DNA from: Paenibacillus sp. DCT19
GTDB taxonomy: Bacteria; Bacillota; Bacilli; Paenibacillales; Paenibacillaceae
NCBI RefSeq assembly: GCF_003268635.1
Contig: NZ_CP029639.1
Location: 6,120,001 to 6,184,000, forward strand
DNA: 64,000 bases
Direction of reading: 5' to 3'
In this document: positions 46,200-57,002 of the stretch, piece by piece
How the letters are laid out: each line of letters starts with the position of its first letter
Numbering within the stretch: position 1 is the first letter of the stretch
Notes under the pieces: generated by a model
Told to the model about the DNA's origin: nothing
The model's database searches: none
The model's input: the letters and a program-made list of their open reading frames with translations, nothing else
Translations under genes and position numbers: made by a program

Positions 46200-49017
46200 T
46201 TATTGAATCTGAAAATGACTGAGACGTACCCCAGCCGATAACAGGATATATACATCCTGTACGCCTGTTGCACCTGTAAGCTCGGCTTTCACCGAAGACC
46301 ATTGCTGAGCTCCACCTTGTGCCAGCTCAATACGTCCTGCCAGTGTACCGTCAGGGGCACCCAATCGAACCTCCACTACAGCACCCTCCTGTTCGGAGGA
46401 TACACGAGCTTCCAGTTCAGTCGTTTCATTGCCGAGATCTGCATCCTTATACAGAACCCATCCCTGCTCTCCAAGCACGCGGATAGCAGCTCCACCTTCT
46501 TTGCTCTCATCCAGATCTACACTGAGGTACGCATCATAGTTCTCAGCCCGTGTGGAGACACTCAAGTTTCGGGCTGGAATTGTCTCACCCTCAACCGTTA
46601 GATCGGCAACAAGCTGAATATCAGAGGAGGATTTACCCACCATAATCGCATAGGTTCCAGACTCCACCACATAGCGATCCTGAGTCACGTCCCAGAAGGC
46701 CAACTCTTGTACCGGAAGCTTGAAGCTCACGTTAACCGTTGCACCGGCTTCAATATGAAGACGACGGAATCCTTTTAACGTTTTGAGTGGACGTTTCACA
46801 CGAGATTTGCCTGCACGTACATACAATTGTACAACCTCATCGCTCGCAATTGTGCCCGTATTCGTGACATCCACTGTTACAGTAATATCATCTTCTGTTC
46901 CTACCTGTGCAGGAGTCAGCTCTAAATTGCTGTATTTGAACGCTGCATACGTCAAGCCATGACCGAACGGATACAATACATTTCCTTCAAAATATTGATA
47001 CGTACGGCCCGATTGAATAATATCGTAGTCTTTAATATCTGTAAGTTGATCTGCCGATTGTACCCATGTCATGTTCAGACGACCCGCTGGAGCGTAATCA
47101 GCATACAATACATCCGCAAGCGCATTCCCCAGTTCCTGTCCTGCATGAGACGTGTACAATACGGCTGGGATGTTCTCTTGAACCCAATTGGAGGTAAACG
47201 GATAGCTACCCACAATGACAACAATCGTATTCGGATTAGCAGCATACACAGCTTCTACTAAGCGTTGTTGGGATTCTGCCAGATCCAGGCTTGGACGGTC
47301 AATCTCTTCCTTGCCGTTTACCAGCGGGTTGTTACCTACAAACACAATGGCCGTTTCCGCTTCCTTCGCTGCCGCAACTGCTTCTTCCACACCATCCACG
47401 ACAACGTCCTTCTGGAATGTCTCGGTTGCACCAAAGGACTTCAGCTCTTCCGAAACGGCGAATGCATCGTTCCCATTGTTCGGTGCAGTTACCGTCTTGC
47501 CATTCCATGTCGTTAAGCCTACGCTGCCGTCAGCCTGTGGCAACAGATGGAATACTTCCTTCACGAACCAACCATATACTTCATTCGCAGATGCCGTTAC
47601 CTTTTCTTCATCCGTCGTCACATATTTACCATTGCGTTCGGATTGCAGAGTATAGCTGCCAAAGCCCCAGTCCGTAACCTTAAGGGTATCTGCTTCTCCG
47701 GAAGCAATCAGTGGTGAATTCTCCCTTCTGCCAGACCAACCGCTTTGCCATTCGCTACTGAAGTCAGCGTAATGCGATCATTTCCATCCTGGAAGAGCAC
47801 CTTGTCACTGCCCACTTTGCTCTGAATCGCCTCTAATGGTGAGACACTATATGGCATGGTGCCTGCATACCAATCCCGATATACGGTGCCGCCCAGTGTA
47901 CCGATGACCGCCACTTTACCCGCTTTGGTTTTGTCGAGTGGCAACGTGCCGTTCTCATTTTTGAGCAATACAACCTGCTCTCTTGCTGCTCTCAGTGACA
48001 ATGCTTTGGCTTTGTCTGTCATCATCGCTTCTTCCCAATGGAGGCATACGGATTGCCTTCCTCTGGATCGAACTCACCTAGACGGAAGCGGACACGGAAG
48101 GTGTTGAACAATGCACGGTCAATATCTTCCCATGCAAGAATGCCCTGCTCCAACCCTTCACGAAGAGCCTGCTTGGACAGATCAGCATCGTCGGTAATGC
48201 TATCGATCCCTGCTTTGACCGACTCTACAGTACCTGGTGTGTGAGAATCATAGTACTTATGATCATTCTTAATGCCCATCACATCGCCTGCATCGCTGAC
48301 AACAAAACCATCCATTCCCCATTCACCCTTAACGACCTCATTCACATAAGGATGCAATAGCGCTGGCGTACCGTTGATGGAGTTATATGCAGTCATCATC
48401 GACTGCGCACCACCTTCTTTGAATGGCTTCTCAAACGCTTTCAGGTAATATTCACGCATATTACGTGGATCAATGCTGGACGAGCCACTGCCACGATCTA
48501 CTTCATTGTTGTTCGCAAGGAAGTGCTTCAGCGTCGCAACCGCCTTGTAATACTTCGGATGGTCACCTTGAATCCCCTTAACCAGTGCTGTGGACAGCTC
48601 TCCTGTCAGTTCAGGGTCTTCACCGTAGGCTTCCTCATTCCGTCCCCAATGTGGATCACGCTCCATATCAACTGTCGGCGCCCATAGCGTAAGACCGTTC
48701 ACTGCTGGATTGCGTTTATAAAATACCCGAGCCTCGTCCCCGATCACGGAGCCGATCTCTTTCATCAGATCGGTGTCCCATGTACATGCCAGCCCTACCG
48801 GTTGTGGGAACGATGTTGCTTCTCCCAGCCATGCCAGACCATGGGCAGCTTCCGTACCGTGTTTGTATGCAGCAACACCGAGTCGTTCTACCGCCGGCTG
48901 ATACTGTAGCATGGATTCAATTTTCTCGTCTTCAGTCAGACGGGATACAAGGTCTTTCACGCGGGAGTCTAGTTCTAATGATGTATCTTGAAAAGGATAT
49001 TTCGTTTGGTTAGTCAT
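46200..49017 (-). pseudogene. GH3 family glycoside hydrolase, two frameshifts
   Basis: The N-terminal catalytic barrel has KHFLANNNE and FVVSDAGD (nucleophile Asp), and the second domain, fn3-like domain (VTVDVTNTGTIASDEVVQLY) and a C-terminal CBM6-like carbohydrate-binding domain follow. Two breaks split it: GGG at 48034-48036 (adding G gives SIGEEAMMTDKAKAL) and GGG at 47723-47725 (adding G gives AEGENSPLIASGEAD). The restored protein has 939 residues, fitting a beta-glucosidase or beta-xylosidase. A cytosolic protein is likely, since no signal peptide is seen. Confidence 0.88.
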
Positions 49018-49378
49018 TGTATGGAATCTCCTTTGAATTCAAAATGATAGCGAATACATAATAAGTGAAAGCATACCTATTCAATTGTACCTAATGGATA
49101 TGTATATGAACAATGAAGTCCTTATACATCATACGTTTCGTTACTCTTTCTCCACCATAAAATAAATCACCTAAAACGATTTCGATAATACTCTTATCAT
49201 ATAGCATGTGCTTCAAAAAAAATAGAGGTTACCACAGGAAAATATGAATATTCCTCGGAATGTCCGTCATGTATTGTTTTTTTCTCGCGTAGTGTGGCAA
49301 TCATGGTAGAAGGTTGATTTACTGCGCCTTTACATCTAGAACCAATTGGATTCAAGAGAAGATACAGGAGGAATAGAT
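49018..49378. other. Divergent intergenic region, 361 bp
   Basis: It lies between GH3 and the FAD/Rieske gene. It is AT-rich. A weak catabolite-control-like match is discussed under rejected items. No repeat is seen. Confidence 0.4.
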
Positions 49379-50922
49379 ATGAGTGATCAGCAACACCCCC
49401 GGTGGGACTGCCTCCCATTCCGGAATCACTATGGAGAGCTACGCACTCCTTCGATTCATATCCCAAACTGGAAGAAGATACGACAGCGGATGTAGCCATC
49501 ATCGGTGCTGGAATTGCAGGCATCACAACAGCGTATTTGCTATCCCAAAAAGGGCTGCGCGTTGTGGTTCTTGAAGCAGGGAAGGTGCTGGATGGAACAA
49601 CTGGACACACCACAGCGAAGGTATCTGCACAGCATGGTGTCATTTTCAACGAGTTAATGCAGCACTTCGGACACGAACAGGCACGTATGTACTATGAAGG
49701 TAATGCGGAGGCTGCACGCTGGATGCGTGAGCTGGTGAAGTCACACCAGATTGATTGTCAGTGGGCTGACGAGGATGCTTACGTGTATATTCAATCCGAA
49801 GAGAACTTGAAGAAGCTTGAGATTGAGCTGACTGCCTATGGGAAGCTGGGTATCCCTGGTCAATGGGTAGATCCACTCCCTATCGATGTTCCATCAAGAG
49901 CAGGCATCAAGATGCCTGGACAAGCTCGTTTTGATCCGCTAGCTTATCTGCATTTTCTACTAGACTCCGCTGTGAAAAATGGGGTTCGCATCTTCGAGCA
50001 TACAACGGTAACGGATGTGGAAGAAGACGCTGCCCTGCATGTGAGAACCTATGGGAATGGCCCTTCGGTTACAGCGGAGCATGTCGTTGTTGCCTCTCAT
50101 TTCCCGGTGTATGATCCTGGTTTTTATTTTACGAGACTTCATGCCGAGCGATCTTATGCTCTAGCCGTCGAGCCGCAGAAACCCTTTGCTGGCGGTATGT
50201 ACATCTCTGATGATGAACCATCCCGTTCATTGCGTACCGTCCTGCATGAAGGAAAAGAACTGATTCTCTTTGGCGGAGAGAACCACAAAACCGGTCAAGG
50301 CATCTGTACGTTTGGTCATTATGAGAGGTTAGAGCGCTACGCCGCAGATACTTATGGCATTCGCAACATTCCGTTCCGCTGGTCTGCACAGGATCTCATC
50401 TCACTCGATAAGGTTCCTTACATCGGTCCAATCACCGGAAGACATGAACGTGTCTACGTAGCTACCGGTTTTGCCAAATGGGGGATGACCACAGGTACGA
50501 TGGCCGGGCATCTGCTTGCCGATCGAATTACGGGTGTAGAGAATTCACATGCTGAGATATTCCATCCAGCAAGATTCAAGAGTGATCCAGGTATCAAGAA
50601 TTTTATTGTGGAAAATGTTAATGTTGCCAAAGAATTAATCTCTGGCAAAGTAGGCATCGTGCACAAACATGTGAATGAGCTCGGCAACGATGAAGGCTCA
50701 GTTGTCCGTCATGATGGCAAACGTGCTGGAGCATACAAAGATACATCCGGAAAGCTCTTCCTGGTTGATACCACCTGCACCCACCTGGGGTGTGAAGTGG
50801 AATGGAATGAAGGCGAACGATCATGGGATTGCCCATGCCACGGTTCACGATTTAATTACGCAGGACAAGTCATTGAGGGACCTGCGGTCAAGGATCTCAA
50901 AGTGCTCGAAGCAACGGAATAA
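49379..50922 (+). CDS. FAD-dependent oxidoreductase with C-terminal Rieske domain; start likely displaced by one lost C
   Basis: The DAO-type fold has IIGAGIAGITTAY with GxGxxG, and the C-terminal Rieske 2Fe-2S domain has CTHLGC and CPCHGSRF. As printed, the frame starts only at a GTG at 49402 with no site. Upstream, AGGAGG and ATG at 49379 read MSDQQHP and stop in another frame; adding one C to the CCCCC at 49396-49400 joins them into a 514-residue protein. The family oxidises amines or glycine-like substrates with Rieske electron relay; substrate unknown. Confidence 0.85.
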
Positions 50923-51308
50923 AACTGTATTAGGTTGGCTCTCAAAACTGGCTAAAGTATATCTATTACCGCCTTTTCACACCCTGCTGAGCCACTTTCC
51001 TTGATGTACTAGCAAAAATCAGTATGCAGACCTGGATGGAGTTCCGCCTTCAGACGGAGGCACTTTATCCAGGTTTTGCGTATACTGAGGTAATAGAATG
51101 TTTATACATAAATTTACAATTAGTATAATAGATTGGATTAGGTGATTTAGGTTCTACTATTTACATGAGAGCGGAAAGCATCAATCTGTGTTACAGAACT
51201 ATTTTAAAATCACTACCTTGCATTATACAGTACTGAATGCTATTCTATATTCACAACTACTGAACAATACACACTAGTGATTGAATACGGAATGAAGGAG
51301 GAACCTGT
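50923..51308. other. Intergenic region, 386 bp
   Basis: It holds a long imperfect hairpin (51020-51087: CAGTATGCA, ACCTGGAT and CCG arms) without a U tract and a TATAAT at 51124-51129 with a weak -35, probably for the PadR gene. Confidence 0.4.
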
Positions 51309-51638
51309 GTGAATGTAAATATCCAGTTCAAAAAAGGAGTGTTGGAGCTATGCGTCCTGGTCCTAATCAACCGTCAGGATCGTTATGGCTACGAACTGGC
51401 TCAGGCGGTCTCCAAACATATTGAAGTGGCCGAAGGTGCACTTTACCCACTTCTACGCAGGCTTGTGAATGATGGCTACTGTACGACCTATTTGCAGGAA
51501 TCAACGGAGGGACCTCCACGTAAGTACTATAAGTTGTCTGATGAAGGTCGTGTTTACATGGATACCCTCACCAAGGAATGGAATGAATTTGTGCGTAATG
51601 TCGCACATCTTATTGAGGATGGTAACTCGAATGAATAA
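51309..51638 (+). CDS. PadR family transcriptional regulator (109 aa)
   Basis: The GTG start follows AAGGAGG by eight bases. The winged-helix signature LVLINRQDRYGYELAQAVSK and VAEGALYPLLRRLVNDGY fit PadR. It starts the trio and overlaps the next gene by eight bases, so it probably controls it. Confidence 0.92.
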   Translation: MNVNIQFKKGVLELCVLVLINRQDRYGYELAQAVSKHIEVAEGALYPLLRRLVNDGYCTTYLQESTEGPPRKYYKLSDEGRVYMDTLTKEWNEFVRNVAHLIEDGNSNE

Positions 51639-52227
51639 ACAACAATTTATGCAACTGATGGAGCTGCAGCTTAGCGCGATGGATCCGCAAGAACGAGCAG
51701 AGTTACTTGCTGACTACGAACAGCATTTTGAGCTTGGGCTTGTGGATGGACGAACGGAGGAGGACATTGCCCGCGAGCTTGGGCAACCAGAGGCAATCGC
51801 ACGTGAGGCACTTGGTGACCGGTATGTCCTGGATACGATGATTACGGATCATGCCTATGGCGTTATGCCAACGAACATTTCTCCACCACAGAGTAGTACA
51901 ACGGCACGTAATGTGTTCACTGGGATTGGACTCATTTTCCTGAATCTCATGTTAGGTCTCCCGCTTGGTTTACTCTTATGGTCCGTCTGGCTCACGGTTG
52001 CGGGATTCTCTCTTCTCGCCTTGACACCCATAGCAGCAGTGATTGATGTCCTATTCTTTGGAGAATATGTGCCTTCGAAGTTGTTCTTCTCCATTGCAGC
52101 ATGTGGTATCGGCATTCTGTTTGCTATGTTAGCCAAATACCTTTTCAAAGCCTTCAGCTCCGTCACGGTTCAATACGTAAGATGGAACAAAAAACGATAC
52201 AAGGGGAGTATAATGGATGACTACTAA
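51631..52227 (+). CDS. DUF1700 family membrane protein (198 aa)
   Basis: The ATG at 51631 overlaps the PadR stop. The cytosolic N-terminal domain has ADYEQHFELGLVDGRTEEDI and AREALG, as in DUF1700, followed by three or four TM helices. Families of this kind are usually paired with PadR and DUF4097, as here. Confidence 0.87.
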   Translation: MNKQQFMQLMELQLSAMDPQERAELLADYEQHFELGLVDGRTEEDIARELGQPEAIAREALGDRYVLDTMITDHAYGVMPTNISPPQSSTTARNVFTGIGLIFLNLMLGLPLGLLLWSVWLTVAGFSLLALTPIAAVIDVLFFGEYVPSKLFFSIAACGIGILFAMLAKYLFKAFSSVTVQYVRWNKKRYKGSIMDDY

Positions 52228-53116
52228 AAAATGGTTCGTCACAGCCTTGTTATGTATTCTGATTGGTCTGGTTGGCGTATCGGTATACGGCGTTGAATTC
52301 GGTAATCAACGTGAAGACTATTCCAAACGATGGGACTTCAAGAATGATGAATTGCAGCGACTGCTGATCGACGCTAATCTCAATGCCAACATTCAATTCA
52401 TAGTGAGTCCTGAATCTCAGGGCTATATTGAAGCAGATGGCAAATGGGATAAGGAAAGCATCGAAAGTCTGGAGAATGCTACATTATCCGGTGGTACGTT
52501 CAACCTCGTCAAACCCGATCGTGTCCGCATTGAATTTTTCAATTTCAATTGGAGCAACTCGAAGCCAACCATCACCGTTGCCATTCCTGAAGGGCATACA
52601 TTAGATGAAGTGAAGCTTACCTCTGCCTCCACAGACTACAACCTAGCAGGGCTGCATGCCAACACACTGGATATTACGAATACATCTGGCGAAGTTCGAT
52701 TGAAGGATATAACGGTTCCCCACATTGGGCTTAGTCTTACCTCTGGAGATATCTCTGGCTCAGGCATCAAAGGCGATATGAATGTGAAAATGACCTCAGG
52801 CAGCTTCAAGATGGACGCTGTCACTGGAAATGTCACCAGTGATCTGACATCTGGCGATTTTCAGATTAAAGAACTCGCAGGTGCAGCTAATGTAACGTTC
52901 ACCTCAGGAACGGTAAGAATCGAGCAGACCACTGTAGCTCCGATTGATGTGTCAGGGCAATCTGGCGATATTACCATTAAAGCCGCACCTGAATTCGCAG
53001 GTTTCTATGATGTTAAGGTTACGTCGGGAGACATTAACATTCCCGAATCTCCGATGACCAGCACAGATGTAATCAAAGCAAGAGCAACTTCAGGCAGTAT
53101 TAAGATCACGCAATAA
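52217..53116 (+). CDS. DUF4097 adhesin-like beta-helix protein (299 aa)
   Basis: An N-terminal anchor helix (residues 5-26) precedes a repeated beta-strand ladder with TSGDI, TSGSF, TSGDF, TSGTV and TSGDI units, the DUF4097 pattern. It overlaps the previous gene by 11 bases. Role unknown, probably outside the membrane. Confidence 0.88.
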   Translation: MTTKKWFVTALLCILIGLVGVSVYGVEFGNQREDYSKRWDFKNDELQRLLIDANLNANIQFIVSPESQGYIEADGKWDKESIESLENATLSGGTFNLVKPDRVRIEFFNFNWSNSKPTITVAIPEGHTLDEVKLTSASTDYNLAGLHANTLDITNTSGEVRLKDITVPHIGLSLTSGDISGSGIKGDMNVKMTSGSFKMDAVTGNVTSDLTSGDFQIKELAGAANVTFTSGTVRIEQTTVAPIDVSGQSGDITIKAAPEFAGFYDVKVTSGDINIPESPMTSTDVIKARATSGSIKITQ

Positions 53117-53193
53117 TGATGAAGGAAATATCCGAACCGTGGGTAATATAGTATAATCAAATGCTAGATCATTTTGAGGGAGGAATTACCCAC

Positions 53194-53913
53194 ATGGAAC
53201 TTAAGAATAGAACAGCGATCATCACTGGCGCAGGTAAAGGGATTGGTCGTGCCATCGCAGAGGCACTTGCCAAAGAAGGTGTGCATCTTGGACTCATCGC
53301 TCGCACAGCTTCAGATTTGGAAGCCCTCCAAAAATCGCTTAGTCAAGAGTATGGTGTCAAAGTAACGAGTGCTATTGCTGATATCTCCGATCGTACACAG
53401 GCTGAGGCTGCTGTTGCTGCCATCGAGATGGAGCTTGGTGCTATCGATATTCTCATTAATAACGCAGGCATTGCTACCTTCGGTACGTTATTAGATATGG
53501 ACCCAGAGGAATGGGAGCGTATCTTGCATGTCAACGTCATGGGTACATATTATGTAACACGCGCTGTACTGCCAAGTATGATTAAGGAGAGCAGCGGAAG
53601 CATTATCAATATCGCGTCTACGGCAGGTGAGCGCGGATTCGCTACAGGTTCAGCGTACTGTGCATCCAAGTTCGCCCTGCTGGGTATGACCGAGTCCCTC
53701 ATGCAGGAAGTGCGCAAATCCAACATCCGCGTAACGGCGTTAACGCCAAGCACGGTAAATACAGAGCTTGCTACGAACGCAGGCCTGAAGGTTGGCGACG
53801 AAGATCGCATGATGCAAGCAGAAGATGTAGCTGAACTTGCTTTGGCCACGCTGAAGCTTTCGGATCGTGTGTTTGTTAAAGCTGCGGGCATCTGGACAAC
53901 GAATCCGCAATAA
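53194..53913 (+). CDS. Short-chain dehydrogenase/reductase, FabG-like (239 aa)
   Basis: The ATG at 53194 follows GGGAGG by 10 bases. The cofactor loop TGAGKGIGRAIA, LINNAGIA, and the catalytic Ser-Tyr-Lys (IASTAG, SAYCASKFAL) are present. It uses NAD(P)H on an unknown ketone. A terminator at 53950 follows. Confidence 0.93.
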   Translation: MELKNRTAIITGAGKGIGRAIAEALAKEGVHLGLIARTASDLEALQKSLSQEYGVKVTSAIADISDRTQAEAAVAAIEMELGAIDILINNAGIATFGTLLDMDPEEWERILHVNVMGTYYVTRAVLPSMIKESSGSIINIASTAGERGFATGSAYCASKFALLGMTESLMQEVRKSNIRVTALTPSTVNTELATNAGLKVGDEDRMMQAEDVAELALATLKLSDRVFVKAAGIWTTNPQ

Positions 53914-53949
53914 GAAAACGACATAAGGTAAATCGCCTTATGTAAATGA

Positions 53950-53979
53950 AGCCGTCAGAGCTATTCTGGCGGCTTTTTT
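53950..53979 (+). terminator. Terminator of the SDR gene
   Basis: AGCCGTCAGA, five bases, TCTGGCGGCT (one mismatch), then TTTTTT. Confidence 0.85.
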
Positions 53980-54053
53980 GTCTTGCTCTCGCTTGGTATT
54001 GTCTGCTCTCTCTGTCATCGTTCTGCACTATATCGGGCTACACGGCAAAGAGA

Positions 54054-54602
54054 CTAGGTATTCCACAATTGATCCAAATCCAGTTCCTTCGATACGGCGA
54101 TTAACACAACGGCTGGTTCATCTCCGATGTTGGTGACCTCATGTGGCACAATGGCATTCCAAGTGAAAGAATCACCTTCTTCAAGCAGCTCAACGTCCTC
54201 GCCCTGCTCTGCACGAATTTTGCCCTGTAGAATAAGATGGCTCTCTTCTCCCACATGTTTGCTAATACCTGTCGACGCTCCCGGCGGAAGTTCCACAATG
54301 GACAACCGCATGGCACCCTTGGCGGTGAGATGCTGCACCTTAATCTGCCCGCTACCCGCAGTGGTCTCTTGGCGTTCATGCTTGCGCACCACATTCATCC
54401 GTTGTTCTGGCGTCAGCAACAGATAAGGAAGTGGCACGTTGAGATAATCAGCTATACTTTCGAGCGTCGCGATTGATGGTGATGTTTTATTATTTTCCAC
54501 ATTGCTAATGAATCCTTTGGACAATCCTGTACCTTCACACAATTGCATAATCGTAATCTGTTTCTGTTTGCGGATCGTACGAATGGCTGAGCCAATATCC
54601 AT
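54054..54602 (-). CDS. XRE family regulator with C-terminal cupin domain (182 aa)
   Basis: The ATG at 54602 follows GGAGGGG. The helix-turn-helix (ITIMQLCEGTGLSKGFISNVE) is followed by a cupin (LPPGASTGISKHVGEESHLI and EEGDSFTW), so it likely senses a small molecule. It lies 31 bases past the VOC gene, with which it may be co-transcribed. Confidence 0.9.
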   Translation of the reverse strand: MDIGSAIRTIRKQKQITIMQLCEGTGLSKGFISNVENNKTSPSIATLESIADYLNVPLPYLLLTPEQRMNVVRKHERQETTAGSGQIKVQHLTAKGAMRLSIVELPPGASTGISKHVGEESHLILQGKIRAEQGEDVELLEEGDSFTWNAIVPHEVTNIGDEPAVVLIAVSKELDLDQLWNT

Positions 54603-54633
54603 ATCTCTCCCCTCCTTTCTCTGTGAAAATGAT

Positions 54634-54999
54634 CTATTCCGTACTGGTCTGAGCAAAAATAATTCGGTTACCAAATGGATCCGTTACAGTCATCTCCCTT
54701 GAATGCCAAGGCGTGTCCTCAATGCCCGGTCGGGCATATTTGTAGTTGGAGAGTTGAAGTTGCTGATGCAACGCTTGCACATCGTCCGTCTCTACTCGCA
54801 ACGCCGCTCCGGGCGTACAATCCCCATGATGCTCCGATAGATGGATGATGATTGCATCACGCGAAATCTGCATATATAAGGGCATATCTGGCTCAAATCG
54901 ATGCTCCCAATCCAATTGAAAACCGAGATAGTCGAGATAGAATTCTTTTGCCTTCTTTTCATCAAACATTCTTAGAATAGGCACAATACCCTTTAACAT
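54634..54999 (-). CDS. VOC superfamily (glyoxalase/bleomycin-resistance-like) protein (121 aa)
   Basis: The ATG at 54999 follows AAGGACG. The beta-alpha-beta-beta-beta repeats and GFQLDWEHRFEPD, HLSEHHGD and TVTDPFGNRIIF with a closing Glu-like metal site fit the VOC fold. Substrate is unknown. It precedes the XRE-cupin regulator on the same strand. Confidence 0.85.
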   Translation of the reverse strand: MLKGIVPILRMFDEKKAKEFYLDYLGFQLDWEHRFEPDMPLYMQISRDAIIIHLSEHHGDCTPGAALRVETDDVQALHQQLQLSNYKYARPGIEDTPWHSREMTVTDPFGNRIIFAQTSTE

Positions 55000-55195
55000 G
55001 CTTATCACGTCCTTGATCATTTTTTATAAATTCAATGAAATGTATGCGAGCAAATCCAATGTTTCCGACAGGAATAAGCTTCGTACGCGATCACTGATTT
55101 GGGTAGAAATCCATATTCAATACGGATCATGCCAGTAGACATGTCGTGTAATCAAGAGCTGCCTTTTGAACAACATCTATCATACAAAAAAAGTA

Positions 55196-55224
55196 TTGAC
55201 CTCACAATAAATGCATGATAAATT
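55196..55224 (+). promoter_or_regulatory. Sigma-A promoter of the esterase-dioxygenase pair
   Basis: TTGACC, 17 bases, TAAATT, about 90 bases before the esterase start. The rest of the 317-bp gap (55000-55316) is AT-rich. Confidence 0.6.
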
Positions 55225-55316
55225 TTGTTCATAAATAAGAATAATTATTTCATATTGGTGAACTTTTTATCTTAAAAATAGATTCTACTCATTTCTTACC
55301 AAGGTGGTGTTTTTCA

Positions 55317-55991
55317 ATGCAATCAGCATATATCCATGAAGTCCGTCTTCCTGCTCATTACAATGCAGATCAACAATATCCGGTCATCTTCGCTCTGCAC
55401 GGCATGGGCTCGGATGAACAAGACATGCTCCGTTTGATGGAGCCCTTGCAGTCTGATTTTATTATCATTGCGGTGCGTGGGCCAATCGTTCAAGGCGGCG
55501 GTTATGCTTTTTTTCAGATCAAGAGCATTGGCAATCCGATCCGTGAATTATATGATGCGTCCGTTGAAGGACTACAGCAATTAATAGTTGAACTGTCCTC
55601 CAAGTATGCTATTGACCCTTCGAGACGTTATGTTGCCGGGTTCAGCCAAGGCGCTATTATGGCGATGACTCTTGCACTCGTGATGGGAGATGCTATCAAA
55701 GGCATTGTCGCGATGAGTGGTTATCTACCGCAATTTGTGAAAAGCGAGTACACGCTACAACCGAATCCAGCATTATCTGCGTTTATCTCCCATGGCGATC
55801 AGGATCATCTATTCCCACTGCAGCTGGGTGAAGATAATGCGAATTTCTTCCGTCAATATACCGATCACGTAACCTACGTACCTTATCACGGCGGTCATCA
55901 TGTGACTCCCGAGCTATACCAGCAATTTCAACACTTCCTTCGGACAGATGCAAATCTGATGACCGAAGAACCGAAAGGACTGAAATCATAA
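55317..55991 (+). CDS. Alpha/beta-hydrolase, carboxylesterase family (224 aa)
   Basis: The nucleophile Ser lies in AGFSQGAIMA, Asp in SHGDQDHLFP and His in YHGGHHVTPE, a full catalytic triad. It resembles the phospholipase/carboxylesterase YodD/MhqD branch. It overlaps the dioxygenase start by one base. A quinone-linked role is inferred from that partner only. AAGGTGG precedes the start. Confidence 0.9.
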   Translation: MQSAYIHEVRLPAHYNADQQYPVIFALHGMGSDEQDMLRLMEPLQSDFIIIAVRGPIVQGGGYAFFQIKSIGNPIRELYDASVEGLQQLIVELSSKYAIDPSRRYVAGFSQGAIMAMTLALVMGDAIKGIVAMSGYLPQFVKSEYTLQPNPALSAFISHGDQDHLFPLQLGEDNANFFRQYTDHVTYVPYHGGHHVTPELYQQFQHFLRTDANLMTEEPKGLKS

Positions 55992-56760
55992 TGATGCCAT
56001 CTCTATTTATTGCACACGGTGCCCCATCCCTTGCCTTAGAGGAAAATGCATACACTGAATTTTTGCAGCAACTCGGACATACGCTGCCTAGACCTAAAGC
56101 GATCGTGTTGTTCTCCGCTCACTGGGAAGCAACGACTCAACAAGTCTCTTCTGTTGCGGAGTATGAGACGATTTATGATTTTGGCGGATTCCAGCCTGAA
56201 TTGTATCAGATCAAATACCCCGCTCAAGGACATGCTGAGACCACCGCAGAGGTAGAACGTCTATTCACGGAAGCTGGCATCCCGGTTCAGACAGATGATG
56301 TACGCGGCTTGGATCATGGGCATGGGTTGTGCTTCGTCTTCTCTTCCCTGATGCTGATATTCCTGTTGTCGCTTTGTCCGTGAACCGATACCTGACAGGG
56401 GAACAGCAGTATCAGGTAGGACAAGCCCTCGCTTCCTTGCGCGAACAAGATGTTCTTGTTATTGGCAGCGGCGGAACTGTGCATAATCTCCGTCGTCTAA
56501 ACTGGGGCAGCAACGAAATAGACCCTTGGGCGCTTGAATTCGACAATTGGTTACAGGACAAATTGGAGAGCTGGGATACCGAGTCTCTGTTTGCCTACGA
56601 TACACTTGCTCCTTCTGCGCAAGCAGCCGTGCCTACACCAGAACACTTCGTACCATTGCTACTTGCAATGGGCGCTGGGGATCGCAACAAGCAGGCGACC
56701 TTAATGTTCAAAGCCTATCAGCTGGGCAATTTAAGTCTGTCCTGTTGGAAGTTCGATTAA
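55991..56760 (+). pseudogene. LigB/DODA-type extradiol dioxygenase, single frameshift
   Basis: The N-terminal half (SLFIAHGAPSLALEENAYTEF, FSAHWEATTQ) and C-terminal half (GSGGTVHNLRRLNWG, HFVPLLLAMGAG) both fit the class III extradiol ring-cleavage family (YgiD-like). The break is at GGG (56318-56320): adding one G gives DHGAWVVLRLLFPDAD, the family signature. Restored length is 256 residues. It would open a catechol ring with Fe or Zn. Confidence 0.88.
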
Positions 56761-56794
56761 TTCATTGGATCGAACATGATACGAATAAAATACA

Positions 56795-56834
56795 GCGTGA
56801 GTACAGGTATCTTCCCTGTTGCTCACGCTTTTTT
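56795..56834 (+). terminator. Terminator of the dioxygenase gene
   Basis: GCGTGAG with TACAGG pairs with CCTGTT and CTCACGC, then TTTTTT. Confidence 0.85.
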
Positions 56835-57002
56835 GGGTTGTTAAGGGTGATAAAACCTGAGACCAACGTAGCATGTAGACAAGGACTCGCGATTCTTGTG
56901 AGACGTTCTGGATTATACCTATAATATGAGGTGAAATCAGACTAGGCTTACTTTGTACATCATTCACCGCTTGGTTCTCAATAGTTCACTGGAGGGATTG
57001 GC

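Noticed and set aside
49060..49085. Catabolite control (CRE) site near GH3
   Set aside because: TGAAAGCATACCTA matches only about 10 of 14 positions, too weak to support.
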